Source: Streptococcus thoraltensis DSM 12221 | GTDB taxonomy: Bacteria; Bacillota; Bacilli; Lactobacillales; Streptococcaceae | Length of the DNA stretch: 64,000 nt | Direction of reading: 5' to 3' | NCBI RefSeq assembly: GCF_000380145.1 | Contig: NZ_KB904598.1 | Coordinates: 129,035-193,034 of the forward strand | Shown: one piece after another, positions 1-7,657 of the stretch | How the letters are laid out: every line of letters begins with the position of its first letter | Position numbering within the stretch: the stretch's first letter is position 1 | Translations under genes and position numbers: made by a program | Notes under the pieces: model-generated | The model's database searches: none | What the model saw: only the letters and a program-made list of their open reading frames with translations | Told to the model about the DNA's origin: nothing

Positions 1-1062
1 GGCATACTCCGCAAAGGGCCAGTCAAATCCTTCTTTTGCCATACCAAGAGCGATAATCATATCCAAATCATCCAGTTCAGTCATACTGTCAAGATAGGAT
101 GCCACGACATCACGCCCCTCTTCGGTAACCAAGTCTGCAATTTTTAAAATCTTTCCAGTAGATGTTCTTAGATGAATAATGCCATGTTCATCTTTTCTGA
201 GATAGTCCCCAAGAAGATCCAAAATCTCATCCACTTCACCATATTTGTCTTTGGTTGATTCGCCAGAATTAACATTAGGAATATGGATAATTGTCTTTTT
301 GTCAATAAAGTCAGCTACCAATTCAGGCAAAGCATCAATGTAGCGCCCACGATAGAACTTATAAGTCATTCCAAATGATTTGAGATACTGATAGCCTTCC
401 AACTGCTCGTAATAGGTATAGGTCACGCGGTTAAAGCGCGCCTCATCAGCCGGCTCAAGAATAGGAATGCTATCCCCTCGAAAGTAGGAACCTGTCATGG
501 CAAAGACGTGAGCCGTGGACTTTTGAAGGACTTCACGCAGAACATTGCCTAAGACAGAATTGTCATCTTGGGACACGTGGTGAAACTCGTCAATGGCAAG
601 AAGACAATCATCAAAACTGCTAACATCCAGCTGTTCCGAAGCAAAGCGAAGGGTGGCATGGGTACAGATGAGAACGTCATCTGTCGGATCTTTTGAGTCC
701 ATAAAGTTAACAAAGGCAGTAACTTTGCTTCTAGTTGTTCCTGCTGTGGTTAGATTATTCTCCTCTTTGACGACCCAATCCCAATAGTAGCCAAACTCAG
801 ATAAGTTAGTTGAGTGAAAAGACTTACCGATTGAACGTTCAGGTACAGCAATAATCGCTTTTTTTAAGCCTTGATTTTTCAGCTTATCAAGAGCAATAAA
901 CATGAGAGCCCGTGATTTACCAGAAGCAGGAGGTGCCTTGACTAAGAGGTGACGACTGGAACGCTTTTCATAAACACGCGCTTGCATCTCTCGCATACCG
1001 AGATGATTGGTATTGACAGAGGTCCTTTTTTGACCATATGAAACTTCAAAAACCTTACTCAT
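1..1062 (-). CDS. SF2 DEAD/DEAH-type helicase, YeeB-like, 3' part outside window
   Basis: The open frame starts at ATG 1062 and is still open at base 1, giving 354 visible residues. It overlaps the methyltransferase stop by 8 bp, so the two are translationally coupled. Superfamily 2 helicase motifs are visible: Walker A PPASGKS near residues 44-50, a Walker B/motif II DEFHH at 158-162, motif III MTGSY at 189-193, and the start of the second RecA domain with IALGMAKEGFDW near 338-349. By family knowledge, a stand-alone helicase encoded directly after a large adenine methyltransferase resembles Bacillus YeeB of the predicted YeeA-YeeB-YeeC defence/restriction cluster. It would be an ATP-driven translocase on DNA. 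The C-terminus and any nuclease partner lie off the window, so function as an active restriction system is inference. Confidence 0.8.
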   Translation of the reverse strand, partial: MSKVFEVSYGQKRTSVNTNHLGMREMQARVYEKRSSRHLLVKAPPASGKSRALMFIALDKLKNQGLKKAIIAVPERSIGKSFHSTNLSEFGYYWDWVVKEENNLTTAGTTRSKVTAFVNFMDSKDPTDDVLICTHATLRFASEQLDVSSFDDCLLAIDEFHHVSQDDNSVLGNVLREVLQKSTAHVFAMTGSYFRGDSIPILEPADEARFNRVTYTYYEQLEGYQYLKSFGMTYKFYRGRYIDALPELVADFIDKKTIIHIPNVNSGESTKDKYGEVDEILDLLGDYLRKDEHGIIHLRTSTGKILKIADLVTEEGRDVVASYLDSMTELDDLDMIIALGMAKEGFDWPFAEYA

Positions 1063-3787
1063 CAGTCATCTCCTTATAGCGCTTGAGCAAATGGCTTAGG
1101 CGCTCTTCATCACTTCTAAATGGTGTTTCTTTGTAGGCTTTTTCAACCAGCTCATCTAATTCTTGATGGGCTTGTCTCAGCACTTCAGGCATGGTGTCAC
1201 GATGATACAAGTCTGCAAGAGTGCCTCCCAACTCTTCTCGTAAATCCAAAATCTCCCAGACTTTGTCTTCTATTCTGTTTTTTCGATGGGTTGATAAGGC
1301 TGGTACTGGAAAAGTATTGTAGACCAGTCCTGCCGAGTAACGATAACCTGTTCCAAGTCTACCACCAACTGCTCCTAGCCAAACCATATGGAGACGTGAT
1401 TCTAAAAGTCCCAGTAACCAGATTGGAGCGTTGTAGATAGCCATAGCCGAGTCCGATATAATCGTCTCTTCCCCAACAAATCCCATAGGGACATATACAC
1501 GATGTTCAGATGAGACACGTGGAACGATGATTGATTGCTCTTGAGGTTGATTGGTATCTCTAAATGACCATGGTCTTACAGAAAGTCTTCTCGCTGACTC
1601 ACTTTTTGAATTCAATCTATGGTTCAAAGTAATTTCAACTCTATTTCGAATTAACTTATTTTCCTTAAATTCCCTATAATCTGATTCATTCATCCATAAT
1701 GCATATCGAACTTTATCGTTAATCAATTCTTCTGATCCGATAAATTTTTTAAACAAGTGACGAATTTCAGGATATTCCCTAATAGCTTGGTGGTATTCCT
1801 CAACCGTAAAAATCAATCCTCCGCCATCATTTGGCATATTACCAAAGACCATGGCTGGCAAGTCCGAAAGAGGCTGTCTCCTACTCTTCACCAAAATAGT
1901 GTCCTCTGCTTTTGTAAGATAAGGAGAGATATGGTCAACTTCCATTCTCTCTTGCCTTTCGGTAAAGACGAGCTTAATAGGATTCGTGTGCGTTTTATTA
2001 CTAATTCCAACGATAGCAACTGATACCATAGCATTGTGAGAAGCACTATTTCCCCATTTAAAAGAAGTATAGGCAAACTCAATTTCTGCAATAGTCAACA
2101 AAGACTCCCAAACAATGGCTACCTGTTCTCCCTGAAAAAGAGAATTGGTTGATACAAAGGCTAGCTTAGCATGTAAGTTCTGAATAAAATGAATTCCCTT
2201 GAAAAACCAACCAGCAATATAATCCATTTTTTTATACTGATAGTCTTCACCAATAGATAGACGTAAATCTTCTTTTTGGTCCTTGGATTGTAACTTACTT
2301 CCAATATACGGCGGATTGCCAATAATGTAAATCTCATCATCAGCTGTATGCGGAAGAACTTCCTCCCAGTCTAGGCGCAGAGCATTGCCTTGCGTGATAT
2401 TTCCTGCATCTTGTAACGGCAAGAAGGCTGATTTAAGATTGATTTCTTTTTCGGCTTCTAAATTCATCTGATATTCAGCTATCCACAAAGATAATCTGGC
2501 AACCTCATGGGCAAAGTCATCTATCTCGATACCGTAGAAATGATTAAGAGTGATTTTTGACTTCTCGAAAAAGTTAATTGTGCCATCTTGACGGAGTTCA
2601 CGCATGGTTTTGAGCAGTTTGATTTCAAGACGACGGATTTCCTTATAAGTGATAATCAGGAAATTCCCTGACCCACAGGCAGGGTCTAAAAACTTAATGT
2701 CAGCGATGCGGCGATGTAAAGTTTTTAGCTCTTTTTCATATTGACTGCGATTTGCTCTCCTTGTACGCTCCGTAATCTCCTTATCTTCATTTTCATTCAG
2801 TTTATCAAGAATAGCTTGATACTCCCCTTTTAACTCATCTAAAAACAAAGGACTGATGACCTTCATGATATTTTCTACACTGGTATAATGCATACCTGTC
2901 CGTGCTCGCTTTTCAGTGCTAGTTGCTGTCTGAATCATTGAACCAAAAATATCTGGATTGACTTCATTCCAGTTGACTACTTCTCCCGCCTCTAGGATGA
3001 GCTTTCTGGTTTTTCTGTCAAAGATTAACTTGGTATGCGCTTGAGTGAACAATTTTCCATTCACATAGGGGAAGTCCTGCAACCATGCTTTTTGGTTAGA
3101 ACGATTGTTATTATCTAGAATAGCAAAAATCTGGTTAAAGAGAGCATTCAAATCACTACCATCTTCACGTGAACGTGTCTTGATAACATTAGTAAAAATG
3201 TCTTTCTTCATGATTTCCGTATCCTCTGCAAAAAGCAAGAAAAGCAGGCGAATTAAGAAAAGATTGAACTCTTTTTCTTCTTTCATTTGGTCATCAAAAT
3301 AGTTGATTTTACGCAATTCATCATAAAGACGCGTAAAACGTACAGCAGCCTTAATATCTGCTTGCTTTTCTTTCTGATAATCTATCTTTTCGATACCATT
3401 CCAAGCCAAGAAAAAGTCTGCATAAATTGGTAAGTCAGAAAAGGCAATATCGCGAGTATCGCCTGTTTTAGTATCTTTAGCTGCCAAATTATTAAAATCG
3501 GTTGCAATAAGATAGCGCGGTATAGATTTCTTTCCTATGAGTTCTTTTTCCATTGCATCTACTCGAGCAACAACAGATTTTTGATGTTCTATCTTTTCAA
3601 AAAGAACTTTATTTTTGATATGATTTCCCTTATCTTTGCGCAAACGCGTTAAGGTAGATTTTGGAAATTGATATAAACTTAAAAAGTCATAGAAAAAAGT
3701 CTCCTGATTGAGATTTTTAAGTAAATCTTGTATTTTATCTTCTATTTCTGTAATCGTTAACTGAATCGCCACTCTAAAAACTCCCAT
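1055..3787 (-). CDS. N6-adenine DNA methyltransferase, YeeA/MmeI-like
   Basis: This 910-residue protein has SAM-binding motif I DPACGSGNF at about 368-376 and the amino-methyltransferase motif IV NPPYIG at 491-496, which marks a DNA N6-adenine methyltransferase. The N-terminal 300 residues are helical and resemble the YeeA/MmeI N-terminal and spacer regions. I see no convincing PD-(D/E)XK nuclease motif there. The C-terminal third probably carries target recognition. It is the first gene of a pair with the overlapping helicase. Start choice is uncertain: ATG 3787 has AGGAG only 3 nt upstream, while GTG 3772 has GGGAG at better spacing. By family knowledge it would modify host DNA at a specific site in a YeeABC-like or BREX/type IIL-like defence system. 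The exact class is inference. Confidence 0.8.
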   Translation of the reverse strand: MGVFRVAIQLTITEIEDKIQDLLKNLNQETFFYDFLSLYQFPKSTLTRLRKDKGNHIKNKVLFEKIEHQKSVVARVDAMEKELIGKKSIPRYLIATDFNNLAAKDTKTGDTRDIAFSDLPIYADFFLAWNGIEKIDYQKEKQADIKAAVRFTRLYDELRKINYFDDQMKEEKEFNLFLIRLLFLLFAEDTEIMKKDIFTNVIKTRSREDGSDLNALFNQIFAILDNNNRSNQKAWLQDFPYVNGKLFTQAHTKLIFDRKTRKLILEAGEVVNWNEVNPDIFGSMIQTATSTEKRARTGMHYTSVENIMKVISPLFLDELKGEYQAILDKLNENEDKEITERTRRANRSQYEKELKTLHRRIADIKFLDPACGSGNFLIITYKEIRRLEIKLLKTMRELRQDGTINFFEKSKITLNHFYGIEIDDFAHEVARLSLWIAEYQMNLEAEKEINLKSAFLPLQDAGNITQGNALRLDWEEVLPHTADDEIYIIGNPPYIGSKLQSKDQKEDLRLSIGEDYQYKKMDYIAGWFFKGIHFIQNLHAKLAFVSTNSLFQGEQVAIVWESLLTIAEIEFAYTSFKWGNSASHNAMVSVAIVGISNKTHTNPIKLVFTERQERMEVDHISPYLTKAEDTILVKSRRQPLSDLPAMVFGNMPNDGGGLIFTVEEYHQAIREYPEIRHLFKKFIGSEELINDKVRYALWMNESDYREFKENKLIRNRVEITLNHRLNSKSESARRLSVRPWSFRDTNQPQEQSIIVPRVSSEHRVYVPMGFVGEETIISDSAMAIYNAPIWLLGLLESRLHMVWLGAVGGRLGTGYRYSAGLVYNTFPVPALSTHRKNRIEDKVWEILDLREELGGTLADLYHRDTMPEVLRQAHQELDELVEKAYKETPFRSDEERLSHLLKRYKEMTDE

Positions 3788-3802
3788 ATTCTCCTAATAT
3801 AC

Positions 3803-3881
3803 AGTCAAATGAACTAACTTTCAGAACAAGAAACTGTGACGCAGACAGTACTTGATACTCAATGACAATCAAAAGACTATA
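3803..3881. repeat. Internally deleted RUP-like/BOX-like hybrid repeat
   Basis: The left end matches the left end of the 104-106 bp element seen at 33405 and 54946 (AGTCAAATGAA-TAACTTTC). It continues through CAGTACTTGATACTCAATG, the start of the BOX-like insert seen at 6212 and 16616. It then jumps to the shared right end AAAAGACTATA. It is therefore a shortened derivative of the composite element, sitting just upstream of the methyltransferase gene. Confidence 0.6.
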
Positions 3882-3887
3882 AACATA

Positions 3888-3912
3888 AAAAAGCACCACT
3901 TACGGTGCTCTA
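3888..3912 (-). terminator. Rho-independent terminator-like hairpin
   Basis: AGCACC and GGTGCT arms with a 6-nt loop, followed on the minus strand by a run of six T. It lies upstream of the methyltransferase and would stop read-through from ftsX. Confidence 0.5.
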
Positions 3913-3967
3913 AACTCAACATAGAGCAAAGCCCTAGAATTTTTTTCTTTGCTGGTTAGTTATTAGT

Positions 3968-4021
3968 AGGTATATAGGGATATGTCAATATCCCTATATA
4001 CCTGATATACTGTAGTATATC
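3968..4021. repeat. Two adjacent perfect palindromes
   Basis: The first is 16-nt arms AGGTATATAGGGATAT and ATATCCCTATATACCT around the 4-nt loop GTCA (3968-4003). It is followed at once by GATATAC-TGTA-GTATATC (4004-4021). Neither is followed by a T-run, so they are not ordinary terminators. They lie between ftsX and the defence pair. The 310-bp stretch 3788-4097 otherwise holds only the repeat and two terminators listed here. Confidence 0.7.
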
Positions 4022-4036
4022 GCGATTTTTGGGACA

Positions 4037-4065
4037 CAAAAAAAGCGCATGACTCTAGCATGCAC
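4037..4065 (-). terminator. Terminator after ftsX
   Basis: On the minus strand, GTGCATG / CATGCGC arms around CTAGAGT are followed by seven T. It lies about 33 bp past the ftsX stop codon. Confidence 0.7.
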
Positions 4066-4097
4066 CTTCATTTTTTCTTCATTTGTCAGCATCACTG

Positions 4098-5030
4098 CTA
4101 AATCTTCAAAAATCGTCTCATTGATAAAACAGATCCTAGAGAACCAATCACAATACCGATAAGCACCATGGCGATAACGCCGACAGGTACAGCTAAGTCT
4201 GGTTTATAAAGACTTAGATTTTGCTGTACGAGACCTTTCATCAAGTAGTTATAGGCAATGATGTATAAGTATGAAACCAAGGCTGCTGGTAGGATAGAAC
4301 CGAGTAAGCCAATCCAAGCCCCCTCAAAAAAGAATGGGCCACGGATGTAAGAGTTCTTAGCACCAACCAAACGCATGATTTCAATATCACGGCTACGTGA
4401 GAAGATAGTCACTCGAATGGTATTTGAGATAAGGAAAATAGCAACCAGAAGTAAGATTCCCGTTCCAACAAGTCCCCAAATACGAACCATTTTAGCTAGG
4501 TTAAAGATACGCTCTGTATCTGCACCACCGTATTCCACTGAATCAATTCCACCCAGTTGTTCTGCCGCACGAGCGACTTTTTTAACGTCTTCGGGTGACT
4601 TAGTTTTCAAGTAATAAACATCGTAAAGTGGGTTGGCATCTTCATCAAAGACTTCTGAAAAAGAATCGCCCATTTTAGCTTTCAAATCTTCCAACTGCTC
4701 ATCTTTACTTGAATATTCGATAGCCTTAACACCATCAATTTCCTTAAGCTGGTCGTAAATCTTATGATAATCCTTATTCACGATTTTCTTGCCTGAGCTG
4801 TCTTTGACAGTTTCTTGAGGGTCTGTCGAATCCACGTTCAAGAAAACGTTGACTTGGATATTATCCTCAATCCCTGAAGCTAACTTCTCTGTATTAAGCA
4901 GAACTCCGGCAAAAAGCCCCACTAAAATCAAGGTAATGGATACTGTTGACATGGCAGCAAAAGTCATCCAACCATTTCGTTTTAAACTCTTGATGGATGT
5001 CCATAGGTGTCTGAAAAAGTTTCTAATCAT
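4098..5030 (-). CDS. ftsX: Cell division protein FtsX (ABC-like permease)
   Basis: 310 residues from ATG 5030, which overlaps the ftsE stop by 8 bp. This start gives the usual N-terminus [10 protein letters not shown]; the longer in-frame extension runs back through ftsE and is rejected. One transmembrane segment lies near residues 22-44 (ending ILVGLFAGVLL). It is followed by a large extracellular loop of about 125 residues and three C-terminal membrane segments (GTGILLLVAIFLISNTI, the GPFFFEGAWIGLLGSILPA region and PVGVIAMVLIGIVIGSLG). By family knowledge FtsEX spans the membrane and activates peptidoglycan hydrolases such as PcsB during division. It is the last gene of the prfB-ftsE-ftsX order, with its own terminator. 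Confidence 0.95.
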   Translation of the reverse strand: MIRNFFRHLWTSIKSLKRNGWMTFAAMSTVSITLILVGLFAGVLLNTEKLASGIEDNIQVNVFLNVDSTDPQETVKDSSGKKIVNKDYHKIYDQLKEIDGVKAIEYSSKDEQLEDLKAKMGDSFSEVFDEDANPLYDVYYLKTKSPEDVKKVARAAEQLGGIDSVEYGGADTERIFNLAKMVRIWGLVGTGILLLVAIFLISNTIRVTIFSRSRDIEIMRLVGAKNSYIRGPFFFEGAWIGLLGSILPAALVSYLYIIAYNYLMKGLVQQNLSLYKPDLAVPVGVIAMVLIGIVIGSLGSVLSMRRFLKI

Positions 5031-5715
5031 TATAGCCGTACTCTCCTTCCTCTTCGTCACGAACAATTTTACCATCTTCAATAGCAATGACACGATGACG
5101 CAGATTGTTAACAATCTGTGCATTGTGCGTTGCCATCAAAACAGTCGTTCCTTGAAGATTGATACGCTCAAGTACCTGCATAATTTCCATAGAAATCTCA
5201 GGATCCAAGTTACCTGTTGGTTCATCCGCAATCAAAACTTTCGGATTGTTCACAATAGCACGCGCAATCGCAACACGCTGCTGCTCCCCGCCGGACAGTT
5301 GATTAGGAAATGAACGCATTTTGTGTTTGAGACCAACCAGTTCCAAAACTTCCGTCACACGTTTTTTGATGTGTTTCCGCTTTTCACCAATAACTTCCAT
5401 GGCAAAAGCGACGTTTTCATACACAGTTTTACGTTCTAACAATTTATAATCTTGAAAAACCACACCGATGGAACGACGTAAGAGGGGAACTTGACGTTTT
5501 TTTATTTTAGCCAAGTTGAACTCTCCAACTTTGAGAGAGCCACTGGACAATTTTTCCTCACGGTACAACAATTTTATAAACGTTGATTTACCAGCTCCTG
5601 AGGGACCAACGATGTAAACAAATTCTCCTTGATTGACAGAGACACTCACATGTTGGAGAGCCGTCGTGGAGCGACGATATTTCTTAGAAACATCCTTTAA
5701 TTCAATTAAAGCCAT
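5023..5715 (-). CDS. ftsE: Cell division ATP-binding protein FtsE
   Basis: 230 residues from ATG 5715 ([13 protein letters not shown]). The in-frame ATG at 5730 is not better supported, and neither has a clear Shine-Dalgarno sequence. ABC ATPase motifs are complete: Walker [10 protein letters not shown] near 35-43, signature LSGGEQQR, Walker [10 protein letters not shown], and the switch histidine in MATHN. It binds ATP on the cytoplasmic face and drives FtsX. Unusually for this gene order, about 800 bp of repeats separate it from prfB, so it may depend on read-through or on a promoter in that stretch. Confidence 0.95.
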   Translation of the reverse strand: MALIELKDVSKKYRRSTTALQHVSVSVNQGEFVYIVGPSGAGKSTFIKLLYREEKLSSGSLKVGEFNLAKIKKRQVPLLRRSIGVVFQDYKLLERKTVYENVAFAMEVIGEKRKHIKKRVTEVLELVGLKHKMRSFPNQLSGGEQQRVAIARAIVNNPKVLIADEPTGNLDPEISMEIMQVLERINLQGTTVLMATHNAQIVNNLRHRVIAIEDGKIVRDEEEGEYGYND

Positions 5716-5859
5716 AATAATCAGATGCAAAAGCCCATCATTAGGCGGCTAAATTTTAGGAAATCAATGCAGTATCTCAGACACAAACTGATTTCTCTAA
5801 ATGCCAAGCCTAAGGGCTATGCTCAATTCCTTTCTAAAAGATACTAAGAGCCCTTAGAA

Positions 5860-5964
5860 GCAGATGAAAATTGAGAGAGACGACATGTGCTTGCACATGA
5901 GGAAGCCTATCTTTTTTCTTTTGCTTTTGGCTCGAGTTCAATTCGCTTGAACTCGTATCTTTTC
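5860..5964 (-). repeat. Direct-repeat unit 1 with two hairpins
   Basis: This copy holds CATGTGC-TT-GCACATG and GAGTTCAA-TTCGC-TTGAACTC palindromes separated by a pyrimidine-rich spacer. It aligns end to end with 6381-6486 at roughly 80 percent identity by eye. No coding frame is evident. It could be a structured leader or a duplicated terminator region. Confidence 0.6.
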
Positions 5965-6157
5965 CTTTCTATAAGTTCAAAAAAGTGATAAACAAGGCTA
6001 GGTGCCTCGCTCAATGCCCTTCGTAAGATACAAGAGGACGCGTTCGACACGTCGAAAACTTCCAAATGAAAAATAGGAAAACTACCAAAGACTTGTCAAA
6101 TCAGGGAAGTTTTATCTTTTTTCGAAGGGGGGGTAGTCCCATGTTCGTTTTTACAGA

Positions 6158-6366
6158 TATAGTCCTTTGAATTAACTTTGATGCATAGTCACTTTCGACT
6201 TGCCCTACTCTTACTCAATGACAATCAAAAGCAGGCTAGGCGACGCCGTTGCAGATAGATCTGTCTTCATCAAATCAAGTCAACAAGGTCTGCTTTTGAT
6301 TGTCGAAGAGTATCAAGTACTGCCCGTGTCTTTTTTGTTTCTGAAAGTTAATTCATTTGACGATAC
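6158..6366 (-). repeat. RUP-like element carrying a BOX-like insert
   Basis: Read on the minus strand, its ends match the 104-106 bp elements at 33405 and 54946: AAATGAATTAACTTTC on the left and AAAGTTAATTCAAAGGACTA on the right. The centre is interrupted at the CTTGA-GTAC point of the short form by about 100 bp beginning TACTCAATGACAATCAAAAG. The ends are inverted repeats, which suits a non-autonomous MITE. Assignment to RUP is by resemblance only. Confidence 0.65.
6212..6313. repeat. BOX-like element inside the larger repeat
   Basis: TACTCAATGACAATCAAAAG at the left pairs with CTTTTGATTGTCGAAGAGTA at the right, giving a long hairpin. These termini match the ends of streptococcal BOX elements as I know them. 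Related copies are at 16616 and 62628. Confidence 0.6.
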
Positions 6367-6380
6367 TAAAAACATCAAAA

Positions 6381-6486
6381 GCAGGAGGAACATAGGGAAG
6401 AGACGACCTGTGTTTGCACATGAGGAAGGCTATCTTTTTTCTTCTGCTTTTAGTTGGAGTTCAATTTGGTTGAACTCGCATCTTTT
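6381..6486 (-). repeat. Direct-repeat unit 2 with hairpins
   Basis: A diverged copy of 5860-5964. The GAGTTCAA-TTTGG-TTGAACTC hairpin is intact, while the CATGTGC palindrome has degenerated to TGTGTTTGCACATG. It begins about 25 bp after the prfB stop codon. Confidence 0.6.
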
Positions 6487-6511
6487 CAATAATTTCTTCT
6501 AAATGAGCCAA

Positions 6512-7607
6512 CTAATCCATGCGCCATTTGAGGTAGGCATCAATGAAGCCTTCAATGTCACCATCCATAACCTTATCGACTTGCGCTACTTCAAAGTTAG
6601 TGCGGTGATCTTTAACCATGGTATAGGGTGTGAAAACGTAAGAACGAATCTGACTGCCCCAGGTGATTTCTTTTTTATCACCTTTGAGAGCATCCACTTC
6701 TTCTGCTTTCTTCTCTTGCTCCATTTGGTAAAGTTTAGCCTGCAACATCTTCATCGCCCGATCACGGTTGCCATATTGCGTGCGGTCAACTGTTGAGGAT
6801 ACGACAATCCCTGTAGGAATATGGGTCAAACGAACCCCTGTCGAAACCTTGTTGACGTTCTGACCACCGGCACCACCTGAACGGAAAGTATCCATTTTAA
6901 TATCATCATCACGTATATCAACTTCAATAGTATCGTCTAATTCAGGCATAACCTCAACAGAAGTAAATGACGTGTGGCGACGTTTAGCAGAATCAAAAGG
7001 TGAGATACGTACAAGACGGTGAACTCCCATTTCAGATTTCAAGAAACCATAGGCATTTGGACCTTCAAAAGAAAGGGTTACAGACTTAATACCTGCTTCA
7101 TCTCCCGCCTGATAGTCCAATGTTTCCACCTTGTAGCCCTTGGCATTTCCAAAACGTGTGTACATCCGAAAGAGCATCTCAGCCCAATCTTGTGCCTCAG
7201 TACCTCCAGAACCAGGATGAATCTCCATAATGGCGTTGTTTGAATCATAAGGCTCTGACAAGAGAAGCGTCATCTCGTAGCTAGCCATCATTTTATCCAG
7301 CTTCTCAAGATTTTCTTCCAGTTCTTCTTGGACAGAGTCGTCCTCTTCCAACATTTCCAAATAAAGTTCTGTCTCCTCGGACAGCTCCTCCATATTATGA
7401 AAAGTTTCATAAGTTTGTTTAAGCTCATTTAATTCTTGCGAAGTTTTTTGAGCGGCAATATTATCATTCCAGAAGTCTGGCTCGGTCATTCGATTTTCAA
7501 GAAGCGCAATATCTTCTTCCAAACGATCTAAGTCAAAGAGACCTCCTGAAGCTAGTCAACTTCTCTTGATTTTCTACTATTTTTTGGCGCATTTCAGCAA
7601 TTTCCAT
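6512..7607 (-). CDS. prfB: Peptide chain release factor 2, programmed +1 frameshift
   Basis: Translation starts at ATG 7607 behind GGAG and runs 24 codons to an in-frame TGA at 7535-7533. The slippery context CTT-TGA-C is preceded by an internal Shine-Dalgarno-like AGGAGG. A +1 shift continues as [12 protein letters not shown], giving 364 residues, the normal RF2 length. The peptidyl-tRNA hydrolysis motif GGQ is present in [11 protein letters not shown], and the RF2 stop-recognition region follows the usual pattern ([18 protein letters not shown]). It releases peptides at UGA and UAA. By established knowledge, low RF2 raises frameshifting, so the gene regulates itself. Confidence 0.96.
7533..7552 (-). 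promoter_or_regulatory. RF2 autoregulatory frameshift site
   Basis: The minus strand reads AGGAGG, then TCT CTT TGA C. The stop is in frame with the 5' segment and the +1 frame is open. This is the classical prfB recoding signal. Confidence 0.93.
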
Positions 7608-7657
7608 GATAAACTCCTTATTCTCAGTATAATCCTGTTCATTCTAGCACAAAGCCT

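Larger units (their letters stand above)
5716..6511. other. Repeat-filled prfB-ftsE intergenic stretch
   Basis: This stretch of 796 bp has no credible gene. It contains two diverged direct copies of a hairpin-bearing unit (5860-5964 and 6381-6486), a composite RUP-like/BOX-like element between them (6158-6366), and unassigned AT-rich sequence at 5731-5859 and 5965-6157. In related streptococci prfB and ftsE are close together, so the whole block looks inserted. Confidence 0.6.

Noticed and set aside
5023..5123. FtsX N-terminal extension starting at 5123
   Set aside because: The extra 31 residues overlap the ftsE coding region by about 100 bp and lack a ribosome site. ATG 5030 gives the normal FtsX N-terminus.
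5965..6157. A small gene in the prfB-ftsE gap
   Set aside because: Short frames there are interrupted, lack ribosome sites and overlap repeats.
7522..7607. prfB as a pseudogene or as a gene starting at 7522
   Set aside because: The in-frame TGA lies in the exact RF2 recoding context, and the shifted frame gives the full normal protein.
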